Source: Muriicola sp. Z0-33 (GTDB taxonomy: Bacteria; Bacteroidota; Bacteroidia; Flavobacteriales; Flavobacteriaceae). From it: 64,000 nt of DNA. Positions 46,201 to 56,300 of the stretch are shown here, one piece after another (position 1 is the first letter of the stretch; each line of letters opens with the position of its first letter). The stretch spans positions 496,001 to 560,000 of the forward strand of contig NZ_JAFMPW010000001.1 in the NCBI RefSeq assembly GCF_026126425.1, in the 5' to 3' direction. Position numbers and translations under genes: made by a program. The notes under the pieces are model-generated. The model was not told where the DNA came from and did no database searches. It was given only the letters and a program-made list of their open reading frames with translations.

Positions 46201-46627
46201 TGACGTAAATGTCTAAAAGTCCATCCTGATTAATATCTACCATATTAACACCTGTAGACCAGGGCTTATTCCCTTCAATACCGGCTGAAGCCGATATATC
46301 TTCAAATTTAAAGTCGCCTTTATTCAAATAAAGTTTATTGGCCACCATATTGCCCGTAAAGTAGATATCTGCAAGGCCATCATTATTTATATCTCCAATT
46401 GCTACACCACCCCCATTGTAGAAATTCCTGTACTTAAAAATGTTGAAATTCTTCTGGTTCTCTACGCTATTTACAAAATCTATCCCGGTTTGGTCGGGAG
46501 ATAATAGTGCAAAAAGGGTTGCTGAGTTGTTCTCTTTCTTTTGATTTGCTTCCTTATCCTTGGTACATGATAGGAACAGTACAATGAAAAGTGAAAGTAC
46601 TGTTATTTTCAATCTGTAAATCGCCAT
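43271..46627 (-). CDS. FG-GAP/VCBS repeat lipoprotein with ASPIC/UnbV domain (copy 1)
   Basis: A 1118-residue lipoprotein that heads the minus-strand operon. The ATG at 46627 gives MAIYRLKITVLSLFIVLFLS followed by Cys21 and is preceded by a purine-rich GAGAGAAAA. An in-frame GTG at 46681 would add 18 charged residues in front of the signal and was rejected. Repeated DxDxDG-type calcium loops occur (GDINNDGLADIYFTGN, VDINQDGLLDIYVSN, GDLDNDGDLDVVVNNV, GDIDGDGDDDVFLGGA). A central ASPIC/UnbV segment has RGFQSSMDYIMTIGLG and RIIWPDDRTQKL. It is paralogous to the next gene, with the same blade order. Likely an outer-surface protein binding a carbohydrate or protein. No signal of gliding or T9SS export (no C-terminal sorting domain) is seen. 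Confidence 0.88.
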   Translation of the reverse strand: MAIYRLKITVLSLFIVLFLSCTKDKEANQKKENNSATLFALLSPDQTGIDFVNSVENQKNFNIFKYRNFYNGGGVAIGDINNDGLADIYFTGNMVANKLYLNKGDFKFEDISASAGIEGNKPWSTGVNMVDINQDGLLDIYVSNAGNMEGNNHDNDLYINNGDLTFTEKAAEYNLAKTGFTTHATFFDYDKDGDLDAYILNNSNIPVSSLGYAEQRHVRAQDWKGVPDIFKGVGDMLLRNDDGKFVDVSEEAGIYGSLIGFGLGVVVTDINKDLYPDIYVSNDFYERDYLYINNQDGTFREEIKKWTSHLSLSAMGIDMADINNDGNAEIFITDMLPEKDQRVKAVMEFEGYDVFKLKQSKDFYQQYIQNTLQLNNGNGSFSEIAYYSGVDATDWSWAGLLFDMDNDGLRDIYVTNGINHDLTDLDFVDFFANEIIQNMALTGRKESIDSIINKMPIKPQPNFAFKNNGDITFDNANKEWGFELPSMSNGAAYGDLDNDGDLDVVVNNVNMDAFIYKNNTSERLDRNYIKLKFEGAEKNKFAIGTTAMLYYDDRVVMQELVPFRGFQSSMDYIMTIGLGEYQKVDSIRIIWPDDRTQKLTDVAVNQLLEFKISDATDKYVAQNESHGKTLFKEISSQRLIAHQENSYNDFDNEGLINKLLSQEGPSLAIGDIDGDGDDDVFLGGAKGKSGVVYRHSGKGALRPLVQRALEADAIYEDTAAAFFDADGDGDIDLMVGSGGNERGSHQSYRARLYFNDGKGNFSASTESIPSAFKNIASISAHDFDDDGDVDVFIGSRSVVGTYGLDPNHLFLENQGDGTFLDATERLAYDLKDAGMVTKSLWADMDGDTKKDLVTISEWGTPKIFKNSGRRLSHSITELDSLHGWWNAIEAADLDKDGDMDLILGNEGNNLHYRPTEAGPMKIWVNDFDNNGSIEQIVTIGENGKDYPIHQKRELTEQLVSLKKQNLKASEYSRKSIDELFPPEIFENSIMKKVAISASVIAVNEGEGRYTIKTLPGRVQLSCVCGISCTDVNNDGHLDLIMGGNNFEFKPQYSRLDASYGSVLLGDGNLGFKWQDYNSSGFFVREEIKHLKPFVDKQGNKYIFAAINDGKPKIFALNE

Positions 46628-46957
46628 TTTTCTCTCTCGTTCGTTTTGATTAAAAAGATCAGATAATTTAGATTTCTTCACAATATGTAATCCTTAATTT
46701 CTATTGATATTCAAGGATTTATTGCTGTTTTTTGCAAATATTAGCCCAGTAAAGTAGGAGGGCCAAGACCGCGTCGCAAGATAGATAAACTTTGAGGAAC
46801 AGTGAAGATGTTGGCCGTTAATATTTCTTAAATCAGACTGGGACTTAGTCGTTGTAAAACAGACTTCAGCAACATTTTGTTATTATTTGGTATTAGACGG
46901 TCAAATTCGCAAATAAACCAATATATTTAGGGGTATAATCAAACCAAACAGACTATA
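46628..46957. other. Divergent intergenic region without a recognisable gene
   Basis: The 330 bases between the FG-GAP operon and the SSS symporter hold no gene and no tRNA that I can see. They must carry two divergent promoters. TATATTTA near 46931-46938 is one base from the TAnnTTTG box and could serve the symporter. The minus strand has a TAATATTTG-like stretch (46735-46743) with one extra spacer base. No clear operator palindrome was found. Confidence 0.5.
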
Positions 46958-48610
46958 ATGATAGGGATCATCTCTTTTGTGGGCTTCACCCTGATGGTGG
47001 CCGTAATTTCTTATTTTGCTACTCGAACAACAGATGAAACTTCTTCTGACGGGTATTTTCTCGGAGGACGGAGTTTGACAGCAGGCGTAATTGCTGGTTC
47101 CCTGTTATTGACGAATCTTTCTACAGAACAGATAGTTGGGTTAAATGGCAGTGCCTACAAAGATGGTTTATCTGTTATGGCCTGGGAGACCCTGGCCGCT
47201 ATGGCCATGGTGGTAGCTGCTATTTTTTTGCTGCCCAGGTATCTTAAAGGAGGTTTAACTACTGTACCCCAGTTTCTTGCCGAGCGTTTTGATGTATCTA
47301 CTAAAACGATCACCTCAGGGCTCTTTTTAACAGGGTATGTTGTGGTGTTACTTCCGGTAATACTGTATTCGGGCTCAGTGGCAATTAGTGGAATGTTCAA
47401 TGTTCCTGAACTTTTGAATGTTTCGGATAAAACAGCTTTGGTCCTTTGTATTTGGGGAATAGGGATTATTGGCTCTATCTATGCCGTATTCGGTGGCCTT
47501 AAGGCTGTAGCAGTCTCCGATAGTATCAATGCAATTGGCCTAATGATAGGAGGAATTCTGATTCCGGTTTTTGGTCTTATGGCAATTGGAGATGGCAGTG
47601 TTTTTACAGGAATAGACACATTAATGTCTGCCCATCCGGAACGGTTCGATTCTACTGGAGAAGCCGGGCAGGAAGTGCCATTTTCTACAATTTTTACCGG
47701 GATGATGCTGGTACAACTATTTTACTGGGGAACCAATCAGCAAATTATACAAAGAGCATTAGCTGCAAAGAATCTGGCAGAAGGTCAGAAAGGGTTGTTA
47801 CTTGCTTCTTTCCTTAAAATATTGGGTCCGTTAATTTTGGTATTACCTGGCATGATAGCGTATTACTACTTCGATGGTGGATTGGCTTCTAGTGATCTGG
47901 CTTACCCGGAGTTAGTAAGAGCGGTATTGCCAAATTATCTGGTTGGTTTCTTTGCGGCAGTGCTATTTGGAGCGATACTGAGTTCTTTTAATAGTGTCCT
48001 GAACAGCTCTGTGACCCTTTTTGGGATAGATATATACAAGCAGCACATCAACCAGGAGGCCCCGGAGAAGACAGTAGTGAAGTACGGTAAAATATTTGGC
48101 GTCTGCCTTGCGCTGGCGGCTATGTTTATAGCTCCAATGATTGCCAATGCAGGAAGTTTGTTCAACTATTTACAGGAGATAAACGGAATTTACAGTATCC
48201 CGATCCTGACCATCATAGTTGTCGGGTACCTGACTAAGAAGGTGCCGGCTATTGCGGCCAAGGTTGGAATAATCTCCGGGTCGTTACTTTATATTATCAG
48301 TCAGTTCTGGTTACAACCAAAATTTATAGCCAGCGCGCTGGAAGAGGCAAAAGCAGCAGGGATCTCGGATGCCGCTGAACTTGCTTTGGTAGAGGCTGAT
48401 GCTTACCCGCATTATTTACATGTAATGGCCATTCTATTTATAACAAATTCTGCCATAATGCTGATAATAGGCAGGATATATCCTCGTAAAGAGGCCTTCG
48501 AATTACAATATACAGAGCAGGTAGATATTACACCTTTCAAGTATGTAAAACACGCAGGTATTGCAATTTGCGTAATTGTGGTAAGTATTTACATCTATTT
48601 TGCCAAATAA
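46958..48610 (+). CDS. Sodium/solute symporter (SSS family, SGLT-like)
   Basis: A 550-residue inner-membrane transporter with about 14 hydrophobic helices. Family features are ATRTTDETSSDGYFLGGRSL (helix 1-2 loop), TNLSTEQIVGLNGSAYKDGL (matching the sodium-site and sugar-site region of vSGLT) and VFGGLKAVAVSDSINAIGL, the SSS signature. SQFWLQPKFIASALEEA lies late. Sequence wording is closest to SglT/YidK-like sugar symporters, not proline or pantothenate carriers. It converges on xylA with a strong hairpin between. Xylose is the likely substrate by context, but the alpha-glucan genes nearby have no inner-membrane importer of their own, so maltose or glucose cannot be excluded. Confidence 0.9.
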   Translation: MIGIISFVGFTLMVAVISYFATRTTDETSSDGYFLGGRSLTAGVIAGSLLLTNLSTEQIVGLNGSAYKDGLSVMAWETLAAMAMVVAAIFLLPRYLKGGLTTVPQFLAERFDVSTKTITSGLFLTGYVVVLLPVILYSGSVAISGMFNVPELLNVSDKTALVLCIWGIGIIGSIYAVFGGLKAVAVSDSINAIGLMIGGILIPVFGLMAIGDGSVFTGIDTLMSAHPERFDSTGEAGQEVPFSTIFTGMMLVQLFYWGTNQQIIQRALAAKNLAEGQKGLLLASFLKILGPLILVLPGMIAYYYFDGGLASSDLAYPELVRAVLPNYLVGFFAAVLFGAILSSFNSVLNSSVTLFGIDIYKQHINQEAPEKTVVKYGKIFGVCLALAAMFIAPMIANAGSLFNYLQEINGIYSIPILTIIVVGYLTKKVPAIAAKVGIISGSLLYIISQFWLQPKFIASALEEAKAAGISDAAELALVEADAYPHYLHVMAILFITNSAIMLIIGRIYPRKEAFELQYTEQVDITPFKYVKHAGIAICVIVVSIYIYFAK

Positions 48611-48614
48611 GATT

Positions 48615-48651
48615 AAACCCCGCATGATAAAGGCATATCAAGGCGGGGTTT
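48615..48651. terminator. Bidirectional terminator between the SSS symporter and xylA
   Basis: A 9-bp stem (aaaccccgc / gcggggttt) with a 19-base loop follows the symporter stop and is followed on the plus strand by TTATTTTTA. It lies 6 bases beyond the xylA stop on the other strand, so it can serve both genes. Confidence 0.8.
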
Positions 48652-48657
48652 TTATTT

Positions 48658-49983
48658 TTAGATGTATTGATTGATAATATTCTCGAATAATTCTTGTTTA
48701 CCACTCTGAAGTGTCAATTCACCATTTTCTTTGGCGATCTCATAGAGATCAGTAAAATTGAGATTCCCATTTTCAAAATCACTTCCTTTGCCAGAGTCGA
48801 ACGAACTATATCTTTTCTTACGGAGGGCATCGTATGCTGATGAGCTGATAATTTTGTCAGCAGTTATTAGTGCTCTTGCAAAGGTATCTGCCCCTCCTAT
48901 ATGAGCATGGAAAACATCTTCCATGTCTGTAGAATTTCTCCTGATTTTAGCATCAAAATTAACACCGCCACCTTGGAGTCCGCCTGCTTTTAAAAACACT
49001 AACATGGCTTCAGTAACTTCGGTTATATTATTTGGGAACTGATCTGTATCCCATCCGTTCTGGTAATCACCCCTATTGGCATCTATACTTCCAAGCATTC
49101 CTTGAGCTGCTGCGATCTCTAATTCGTGTTGCATGGTATGGCTGGCAAGCGTTGCATGATTTACTTCAATATTCAATTTAAAATCGTCCTGTAGCCCATA
49201 TTGATGTAAGAACCCAATAACGGTAGCGCTGTCGAAGTCGTACTGGTGTTTCATTGGTTCCATAGGTTTTGGTTCAATAAAGAAATTGCCGGTAAAACCC
49301 TGGTTACGGGCATAGTCTCTGGCCATTCCAAGAAACCGGCCCATATGATCTAATTCTCGTTTTACATCTGTATTCAATAAAGACATATAACCTTCTCTTC
49401 CACCCCAGAATACATAATTCTCTCCGTTAAGTGCTATGGTAGCGTCCAGAGCCAGTTTAATCTGGCCCCCTGCACGGGCTAGAACATTAAAATCTGGGTT
49501 GGTAGCTGCGCCGTTCATATATCTTGGATTGGAGAAACAGTTGGCAGTGCCCCATAGCAGTTTTACACCGGAGGCAGCCTGTTTTTCCTTTATGTAATCT
49601 ACAATTCCAGAAAGTCTTTTTTCAGATGCTGAAAACGTATCTGCTTCCCTTACGAGGTCGAAGTCGTGGAAACAGAAATAGTCGAACCCCATTTTGGTTA
49701 TGAATTCAAATGCTGCATCTGCTTTTTCTCTTGCTGCATCCATTGCATCACTAGGCTGGTCCCATGGAAAATTCTGAGTTCCGGGCCCAAAAGGATCTGC
49801 ACCCTGACCACAGAAGGTATGCCAATACGCAATGGCAAATTTAAAGTGGTCTCGCATGGTTTTACCAGCGACGATCTGTTCTGGGTTATAATATTTAAAT
49901 GCCAGTGGATTATCAGAATCCTTACCTTCAAATTTTATTTCCCCTATTCCTTTGTAATATTCTTTGTTTCCAATAAGTGCCAT
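48658..49983 (-). CDS. xylA: Xylose isomerase
   Basis: A 441-residue class II xylose isomerase, which interconverts D-xylose and D-xylulose in the cytosol using two divalent metals. Active-site blocks are [15 protein letters not shown] (catalytic His), [35 protein letters not shown] (metal-binding Glu), [20 protein letters not shown] and [15 protein letters not shown]. All metal ligands appear kept. The length fits class II enzymes (about 440). It lies 72 bases downstream of xylB on the same strand, giving the order xylB-xylA, and ends at a shared bidirectional hairpin with the SSS symporter gene. Start: [13 protein letters not shown] is the usual flavobacterial N-terminus. Confidence 0.96.
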   Translation of the reverse strand: MALIGNKEYYKGIGEIKFEGKDSDNPLAFKYYNPEQIVAGKTMRDHFKFAIAYWHTFCGQGADPFGPGTQNFPWDQPSDAMDAAREKADAAFEFITKMGFDYFCFHDFDLVREADTFSASEKRLSGIVDYIKEKQAASGVKLLWGTANCFSNPRYMNGAATNPDFNVLARAGGQIKLALDATIALNGENYVFWGGREGYMSLLNTDVKRELDHMGRFLGMARDYARNQGFTGNFFIEPKPMEPMKHQYDFDSATVIGFLHQYGLQDDFKLNIEVNHATLASHTMQHELEIAAAQGMLGSIDANRGDYQNGWDTDQFPNNITEVTEAMLVFLKAGGLQGGGVNFDAKIRRNSTDMEDVFHAHIGGADTFARALITADKIISSSAYDALRKKRYSSFDSGKGSDFENGNLNFTDLYEIAKENGELTLQSGKQELFENIINQYI

Positions 49984-50055
49984 GATTTATCTATTAATTG
50001 TTTGCTTGTTTTCTATATTTTAAAAAATGTCTCCCGACTGCGCTGTTTAACCTAA

Positions 50056-51537
50056 TTAATTCTGCAGGGTTAACTCCAGATCTCTTTTCCAATTTTCATA
50101 GGCTATAGTATATGCTTTAATATTAGAATCAGGTTTGTAGCTCATAACATATTCATTGTTGATAAGCTGTTTCCCGAAAGATTCAAAATCCCCTTTGTGC
50201 AATTGGCAGGCCCTTGCTGCTCCGACAGCACCTGTGGTATTATATATTTCTATTTCCTGCCCAATCAAGGAAGCAATTGTATTTGAGAAAATTTCGGACC
50301 TGAATAAATTGTCATTACCAGCCCTCATAACGGTTGGCCTGATCCCATCAGAAGTCATTATCTCCATCCCATATACAAAGGAGAAGGCAATACCTTCCAA
50401 AGCGGCCCTGCAAAGATGTGCTTTGGTGTGGTTATTTAAATTTAGATGTGAAATTTGGGTGCCTAGTTCCCTGTTGTTTAGCATGCGTTCGGCCCCATTC
50501 CCAAAAGGAAGCAAGGTAACACCATCTGATCCTATCGGTATGGATGCGGCCAGTTCATTCATTTCATCATAACCAGAAACATCCAGATTGTTTAGCAGCC
50601 ACCTGTATTGTATCCCTGCCCCGTTGATGCATAATAATTTTCCGATTCTAGCTGATGACAATTTGTAATTAACATGTGCAAAATTATTTACTCTGGCACT
50701 TTCCTTTACAGAAAGGTTATCTGTTACAGCATAAACCACTCCTGAGGTTCCTCCTGTAGCCGCCACCTCTCCCGGGTTGAAAATATTGAGTGATAGTGCA
50801 TTATTGGGTTGATCACCTGCACGGTATAATATTGGGGTACCTATAGCAAGTCCTGATGCTTTGGCCCCTTCTTCTGAAACTTTTCCCTGCTCGGAAAAGG
50901 TATCGGTTATGTCGGGGATATGTGATTCGTTAAGACCGTAGTACGATAATAGCCAATCAGCAATTTTGTTCTCCTTAAAGTCCCAGAAAATTCCTTCTGA
51001 AAGGCCCGAAATAGTAGTGTTTATGGTATTACTTAGTTTAAAGGCAATATAATCTCCCGGGAGCATAAATTTGTGGACCTTATCGAAATTTTCAGGCTCG
51101 TTTTCTTTTACCCATTTTAGTTTGGAGGCCGTAAAATTAGCAGGGGAGTTTAACAAATGTGAGGAACATTTTTCATTACCTAATTCATCATAGGCTTTCT
51201 GACCAATGGCAACCGCCCGGCTATCGCACCAGATAATAGATTTTCTGATTGGGATACCTTTTTTATCTACCAGTACCAAACCGTGCATCTGATAAGAGAT
51301 TCCAATTCCTCTAATTTCTTCCTGGGATATATTCGTGTCTTGAATGAGCGATTTTGTGGCCGTACAAACATGTTGCCACCAGTCTTCCGGATGTTGTTCT
51401 GCCCAACCGTTTTTGGCTGCAAACATCCCCATTTCTTTTTTGGGTTCGGTTACTACAGCTACATTTTTGCCAGTTGAAGCATTTACAAGTGCTGCCTTAA
51501 TGGAAGAACTTCCAATATCATAACCAATGAAATACAT
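50056..51537 (-). CDS. xylB: Xylulokinase (FGGY family)
   Basis: A 493-residue FGGY-type sugar kinase that phosphorylates D-xylulose to xylulose-5-phosphate for the pentose phosphate pathway. The N-terminal phosphate-1 motif is FIGYDIGSSSIKAALV. GIGISYQMHGLVLVDKKG with the W-C-D-S-R block (SIIWCDSRAV) matches the xylulose-binding region. The second domain has VAATGGTSGVVYAV and LPFGNGAERMLNN. The FGGY subgroup is supported by its neighbour xylA, which lies 72 bases downstream on the same strand. It is separated from the SusD gene by a perfect 12-bp hairpin, so transcription most likely starts in the region 51538-51690. No XylR-type regulator is adjacent. The LacI gene 5 kb away belongs with the alpha-glucan genes. 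Confidence 0.93.
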   Translation of the reverse strand: MYFIGYDIGSSSIKAALVNASTGKNVAVVTEPKKEMGMFAAKNGWAEQHPEDWWQHVCTATKSLIQDTNISQEEIRGIGISYQMHGLVLVDKKGIPIRKSIIWCDSRAVAIGQKAYDELGNEKCSSHLLNSPANFTASKLKWVKENEPENFDKVHKFMLPGDYIAFKLSNTINTTISGLSEGIFWDFKENKIADWLLSYYGLNESHIPDITDTFSEQGKVSEEGAKASGLAIGTPILYRAGDQPNNALSLNIFNPGEVAATGGTSGVVYAVTDNLSVKESARVNNFAHVNYKLSSARIGKLLCINGAGIQYRWLLNNLDVSGYDEMNELAASIPIGSDGVTLLPFGNGAERMLNNRELGTQISHLNLNNHTKAHLCRAALEGIAFSFVYGMEIMTSDGIRPTVMRAGNDNLFRSEIFSNTIASLIGQEIEIYNTTGAVGAARACQLHKGDFESFGKQLINNEYVMSYKPDSNIKAYTIAYENWKRDLELTLQN

Positions 51538-51688
51538 AGAGAGATAATGAATTTAAGAGGCTTCAAGATATTGCTTTTAGGTGTATAGGACAAATACCTG
51601 TGGTGCAAATTTTAATGAAGCGTTAAAGAAGCTTATTTACAGACCCATTAATGGGTGTTCATATTGAGACGGGGTAATAGCACATAAA

Positions 51689-51720
51689 AAAACCCTGATG
51701 CTAGCTAACATCAGGGTTTT
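51689..51720 (-). terminator. Strong terminator after the susC-susD operon
   Basis: A perfect 12-bp inverted repeat (aaaaccctgatg / catcagggtttt) with an 8-base loop. On the minus strand it lies 23 bases after the SusD stop and runs into a T-tract. It insulates susCD from the xylB-xylA operon. Confidence 0.9.
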
Positions 51721-51743
51721 TAAACACTTAAATTAATCTATTT

Positions 51744-53351
51744 TTAGTAACCCGGGTTTTGAGTTAAAGCTGGGTTCGCCAATAACTGACTTGCAGGAAT
51801 TGGGAATAACTTATACGTATCGTTGTTCACAGAACCTGGAGCCTTAAAGATCCAATCTCTGGTGAATTGTCCGAAACGAATTAAGTCGTTTCTTCTCCAT
51901 GATTCAGCAAATAGTTCTCTACCTCTTTCATCCAATAGATCTTGAGATGATACAGTTCCTAATGGTGTAGCTCCTCTAATTACTCTTAGCTCATTTACCA
52001 TAGCAGTAGGATCTCCACCACTACGCATCATAGCTTCTGCTTTCATTAAATGGGCATCAGAATATCTAAAAAAGATCTCATGACCAAGGAAAGCACCATA
52101 TCTAGGATTGTACTTCATTACACGGATACCTGTAGTTTCATCATTATTGATGATATTAGGAGCACCGCCGCCATCAAGGAAATCTCTTTTAAAGGTCAAT
52201 GGAGCACCAGCTCTATCTGTAAGTGGAGTGCCATCAAGGGCATACTGTTGTCCTGCAAGGAATCCGTTACCTACCTGAGAACCGGACTCAAATCCATCTT
52301 CATTTTCAGTTCCAGGACGACCGGTAAATGGTAATCCACCGGGAGGTACACCACCTCTTCGTTCCTCCTGACCATCCAAAGCAGTTTCATCCAAAGCAAC
52401 TCTGTTAGAGTTGGGATCTCCTTCAAAAAGATCATAGTATTCTGCCAGGGTAGCAAAGCCATTCCAGCCACCACCACCTTGAGAGGTTGAATTATAATGC
52501 AATCCGTTAAAGATACGGTTACCTACACCGGAGGCTAAAGTCCAGATAGATTCATTGTCAGGAGAATCCCTGAACAAATCAAAATATCCTGCCTGCAATG
52601 CATATCCTTCTGAAGCAATTTCATCAACAAGTGAAATCACAGAGGCCATATCTCCTGCGTCTGCACTTCCACCTGTGTAGATGTGCTTGTTAAGGAGTAC
52701 TTTAGCTTTTAGGTACCTGGCAGCTGCCTTGCTGGCTCTGCCATTGGCAGCACCACTACCCGCAGTAACTGCAGGAAGATTAGAAATAGCAGTATCTATA
52801 TCGGATATAATAAAGCTAACTGCGGCTTCTCCTGATAGTACTTCAGGTAAAGTAGCAGATGGAAGCGTAACATCCCTGAAAGGAACCTGTCCGTAATTGT
52901 CAAGGATAACCCACATACTCAAGGCTCTGATAAAGCTAGCTTCACCAATATTAGTTGCACTTGGGCTACTTCTTGAATCCATAACCTGAGAGGCAATCAA
53001 TTGGTTTCCGTTCCAATCGTTCCATGTATTAATTACAAATACGTGCTCTGGAGTCCATAGGTGTTGGTGTAAACTAGACCACTGTCCGTTATCACCCCAG
53101 TCTGTTCCTCTTGTAGGAACTATCGCAGCATCTGTAGTTACTTCGTTCAGTGCAAATCTATTGCCCTGATCTCCGTATTGGCCATTCAGTCTGTTGTACA
53201 ATTCATCAACAGTAGAGGAAGGATCTGCCAACCCCTGGAATCCTTCACTAATAATAGAGTCAGATTCTTCAATCTCCAAATTGGTACAGGAAACTAAGCC
53301 TACAACCGCTAGGAAGGTTAAAATGTAAAATTTAAATTGAATTCTTTTCAT
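51744..53351 (-). CDS. SusD/RagB-type outer-membrane glycan-binding lipoprotein
   Basis: A 535-residue lipoprotein with FLAVVGLVSC (Cys22) as lipobox. The SusD/RagB fold is seen in TPEHVFVINTWNDWNGNQLI, EASFIRALSMWVILDNYGQV and the family ending LLDERGRELFAESWRRNDLI. SusD proteins cap the SusC barrel at the cell surface and capture oligosaccharides for import. The gene follows susC with a 20-base gap and ends at a strong hairpin. The ligand is probably maltodextrin, inferred only from the GH65/GH13 genes beyond the LacI gene; no SusE/SusF-type protein is present. Trp, Tyr and Asn/Asp-rich stretches fit sugar binding, but no single binding site can be named. Confidence 0.94.
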   Translation of the reverse strand: MKRIQFKFYILTFLAVVGLVSCTNLEIEESDSIISEGFQGLADPSSTVDELYNRLNGQYGDQGNRFALNEVTTDAAIVPTRGTDWGDNGQWSSLHQHLWTPEHVFVINTWNDWNGNQLIASQVMDSRSSPSATNIGEASFIRALSMWVILDNYGQVPFRDVTLPSATLPEVLSGEAAVSFIISDIDTAISNLPAVTAGSGAANGRASKAAARYLKAKVLLNKHIYTGGSADAGDMASVISLVDEIASEGYALQAGYFDLFRDSPDNESIWTLASGVGNRIFNGLHYNSTSQGGGGWNGFATLAEYYDLFEGDPNSNRVALDETALDGQEERRGGVPPGGLPFTGRPGTENEDGFESGSQVGNGFLAGQQYALDGTPLTDRAGAPLTFKRDFLDGGGAPNIINNDETTGIRVMKYNPRYGAFLGHEIFFRYSDAHLMKAEAMMRSGGDPTAMVNELRVIRGATPLGTVSSQDLLDERGRELFAESWRRNDLIRFGQFTRDWIFKAPGSVNNDTYKLFPIPASQLLANPALTQNPGY

Positions 53352-53371
53352 GATATCTACAATTTTTTTTA

Positions 53372-56300
53372 TTAGAATGACGCGTTTATTCCAAAGGTTA
53401 TCGTTCTTGGATTAGGAAATGCAGCCCAGTCAATACCTCTTGTTGGTACCCCAGAACCTAAATCTCCGGTGGCCGTTGTAATTTCAGGATCTAAACCAGA
53501 GTAATCTGTGATCAGAAATAAGTTCTGCCCTGTGAGCGATAAACGAAGACTCTTAAAGAACGTCTTATCTTCTAGAGGCCAATTATAGCCGAGGGTTGCG
53601 TTTTGAAATCTAACAAAATCACCTTTTTCCAAATACCTGGTAGAAACGTCCGCAGATGTACCAGGAGCCTCACCACTATTTGCAAGTGCTACTGTCACGT
53701 TACGCGCGTTTGTCAATGAACCAGAAGTAAAGAGACCGTTCGCAGTGTTGTTATACACAGAGAATCCGAACTGCCCAGTGAAATAGGCAGAAAAATCCCA
53801 GTTTTTAACATTAAGATTTAATGAAAGACCGGCGGTAACATCTGGTAGCGCATCCTCACCGACAAAAACCTTGTCCTGGAACACATCACCAACGCCATCT
53901 CCGTTTTGGTCAGCGAAAGTAGGCTGGCCAGCAGAATCAAGACCAGTATACTCTGCCATATAATAAGAGAACAAAGATCTGCCTGCAGCAAAACGCTGGG
54001 CGAATGCTCCTGAAAGCCCCTGACCGTTAATTGCGCCTGTATCTATAAGGCCGCCAAAATCTTGCACCTCGTTTTCGTTATATGCAATATTGAATGAACT
54101 GGAAAAACTCACATCCTCCTGTTGGATCCAATCGTATGCCAATGCCACCTCAATACCCTGGTTGACAATTTTAGCATCAACGTTACCAAACTGGAACGGA
54201 TCTACTGCAGGAGCAGCAGGTGGAGTTCTCAAGAGTACGTCTGTAGTTTCGTTCTTATAAACGTCTATACTACCGCTAAAACGGTCGTTGTTGAAACCAA
54301 AGTCTAAACCAACATTAAGGTTTAAAGTAGGTTCCCACTTCAAATCAGGAACATCTGTTGCAACAATTGCCAGACCGTTAGGATTAACAACAAAAGAATC
54401 GTTTTCTATAACGAGTCCTCCAAATCGCTGTCTTGCTACAAAGTTTCCATAACCAAGACCATCCTGGTTACCAGTAACACCTGCACTCAATCTAAGTTTT
54501 AAAGTAGAAACTGATTCTCCTATAAAATCTTCTTCTCCAATTTGCCATGCAAAAGCACCAGATGGGAAATAACCGTATTGGTTTTCCGGACCAAACCTGG
54601 AAGAACCGTCAGCTCTTAATGTCCCCGTAAATAGATACTTGCCTGCATATGTGAAGTTTATCCTTCCAAAGAAAGATTGCAATTCATCCGTATTGTCAAA
54701 TGTATCAGCAGTCATACCCTGAACATTTCTATTGAATCCAAAAGCAATTTCCTCCTGTGCAACAACATTTGGTAAAAGTCTGTTTATTAAAAGACCTGTA
54801 GTGTTAGAACCATAATAGTATTGTTGGTAAGAACCGCTAATTGTATTTGCAGCACCGTTTACGGTTTCTCTCAGATCATTTCCCATTTGGTTCAGATCTG
54901 TAGTTCCAAATCCTCTACCGGCAGCATTTCTACCCATAGTTTGAAAATCCTGGAACGAGTAACCAACAAGTACATCCACTGAAGAATTATCATAATCTTT
55001 CTTCCAGTTTAAGGTGGCTTCCAATAATGTATTCTCTCTTTCTAAGGTATTGTATACTCCAAAACCTTGTCCGGCTATTCCAGTTAGATTTAAAACATTA
55101 CCGGAAATTACTGAAACGTTCTGGCTATCAGATTTGTCATAACCTATATTCACTTTACCTTTTAATTCAGAAGTAAAGCTATATTCTGCAGAACCGTTAA
55201 GTAAGACCCTGTCTGTATTGGTTCTGATCTGTGTATTGGCTAATTGGTTAGCTGGGTTTATAAGACCACCTAAATTTGAAAAGCTAGGACTAGCTGGCCA
55301 TGTTGGGTTAGCGGAATAGGAGGCACCTAAAATGTCACCTCTAAATCCTGCACCTCCGGCGAGCGGAGCAGTTTCATCATTTACCCTTGAAAAAGTAGCT
55401 GACAAGCTTAATGTTAATTTGTCATCTAAGAATCTGTGTCTTGCGTTAATTCTTCCGGTAATTCTTTCCAAATCGGTTTTTTCAATTACACCAAACTGCT
55501 TGCTATACCCAAAGGTTGCTCTCACATTCCCTTTGCCATAGTTATTAGCATACGAAATGTTGTTGTTGGTAGAAACCGCTGTTCTGGTAATAAAATCTTG
55601 CCAGTTGGTATCGAAGCCGAAATCTGTAGTTGCCAAATCTGCATTTGGGTTAAACTGGAAAACAGCAGGAACAAATTCATCTGCATTTAGCAGATCATAG
55701 CTATCGGCTGGTGTAGAAATACTCAAGCTGCTAGAGAATTCTATTACCCCTCCAGAAGCAGCTTTACCGCTTTTAGTGGTGATAATAACAACCCCATTTG
55801 CTCCACGAGAACCGTAAATTGCCGTAGCAGAAGCGTCCTTAAGAACACTGATACTTTCAATATCGGCAGGATTCAAGAAGTTTAATGGGTTTCTCACAGC
55901 GTTAGCACCTCCGTTACCAGCATCACCTGATGGCGATGTATTTTCTCCTGATAATGGCACCCCGTCTACCACAAATAAAGGATTGTTGTTGGCACGTACA
56001 GAGTTAGAACCCCGTATGTTAATCGAGATACCTGCTCCAGGTTCACCACTAGATTGTGAAATATTCACACCTGCGGTCTTACCCTGAATCAATTGTTCAG
56101 GAGAAGCAATTACCCCGCCGTTAAAATCCTCAGCGGTTACAGCCGTCACGGCACCGGTGGCGTCCTTTACGGTAGTAGTACCATATCCAATGATCACTAC
56201 TTCATCCAATGCCTGTGCATCTTCCTGTAAGGTCACATTTATAGTGCTCTGCCCATTTACTGCAACTTCCTGAGTGGCAAAACCAATATAACTAAAAACC

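Noticed and set aside
46628-46681. GTG start for the first FG-GAP lipoprotein
   Set aside because: It would place 18 mostly charged residues before the signal peptide. The ATG at 46627 has a purine-rich ribosome site and a normal lipoprotein signal.
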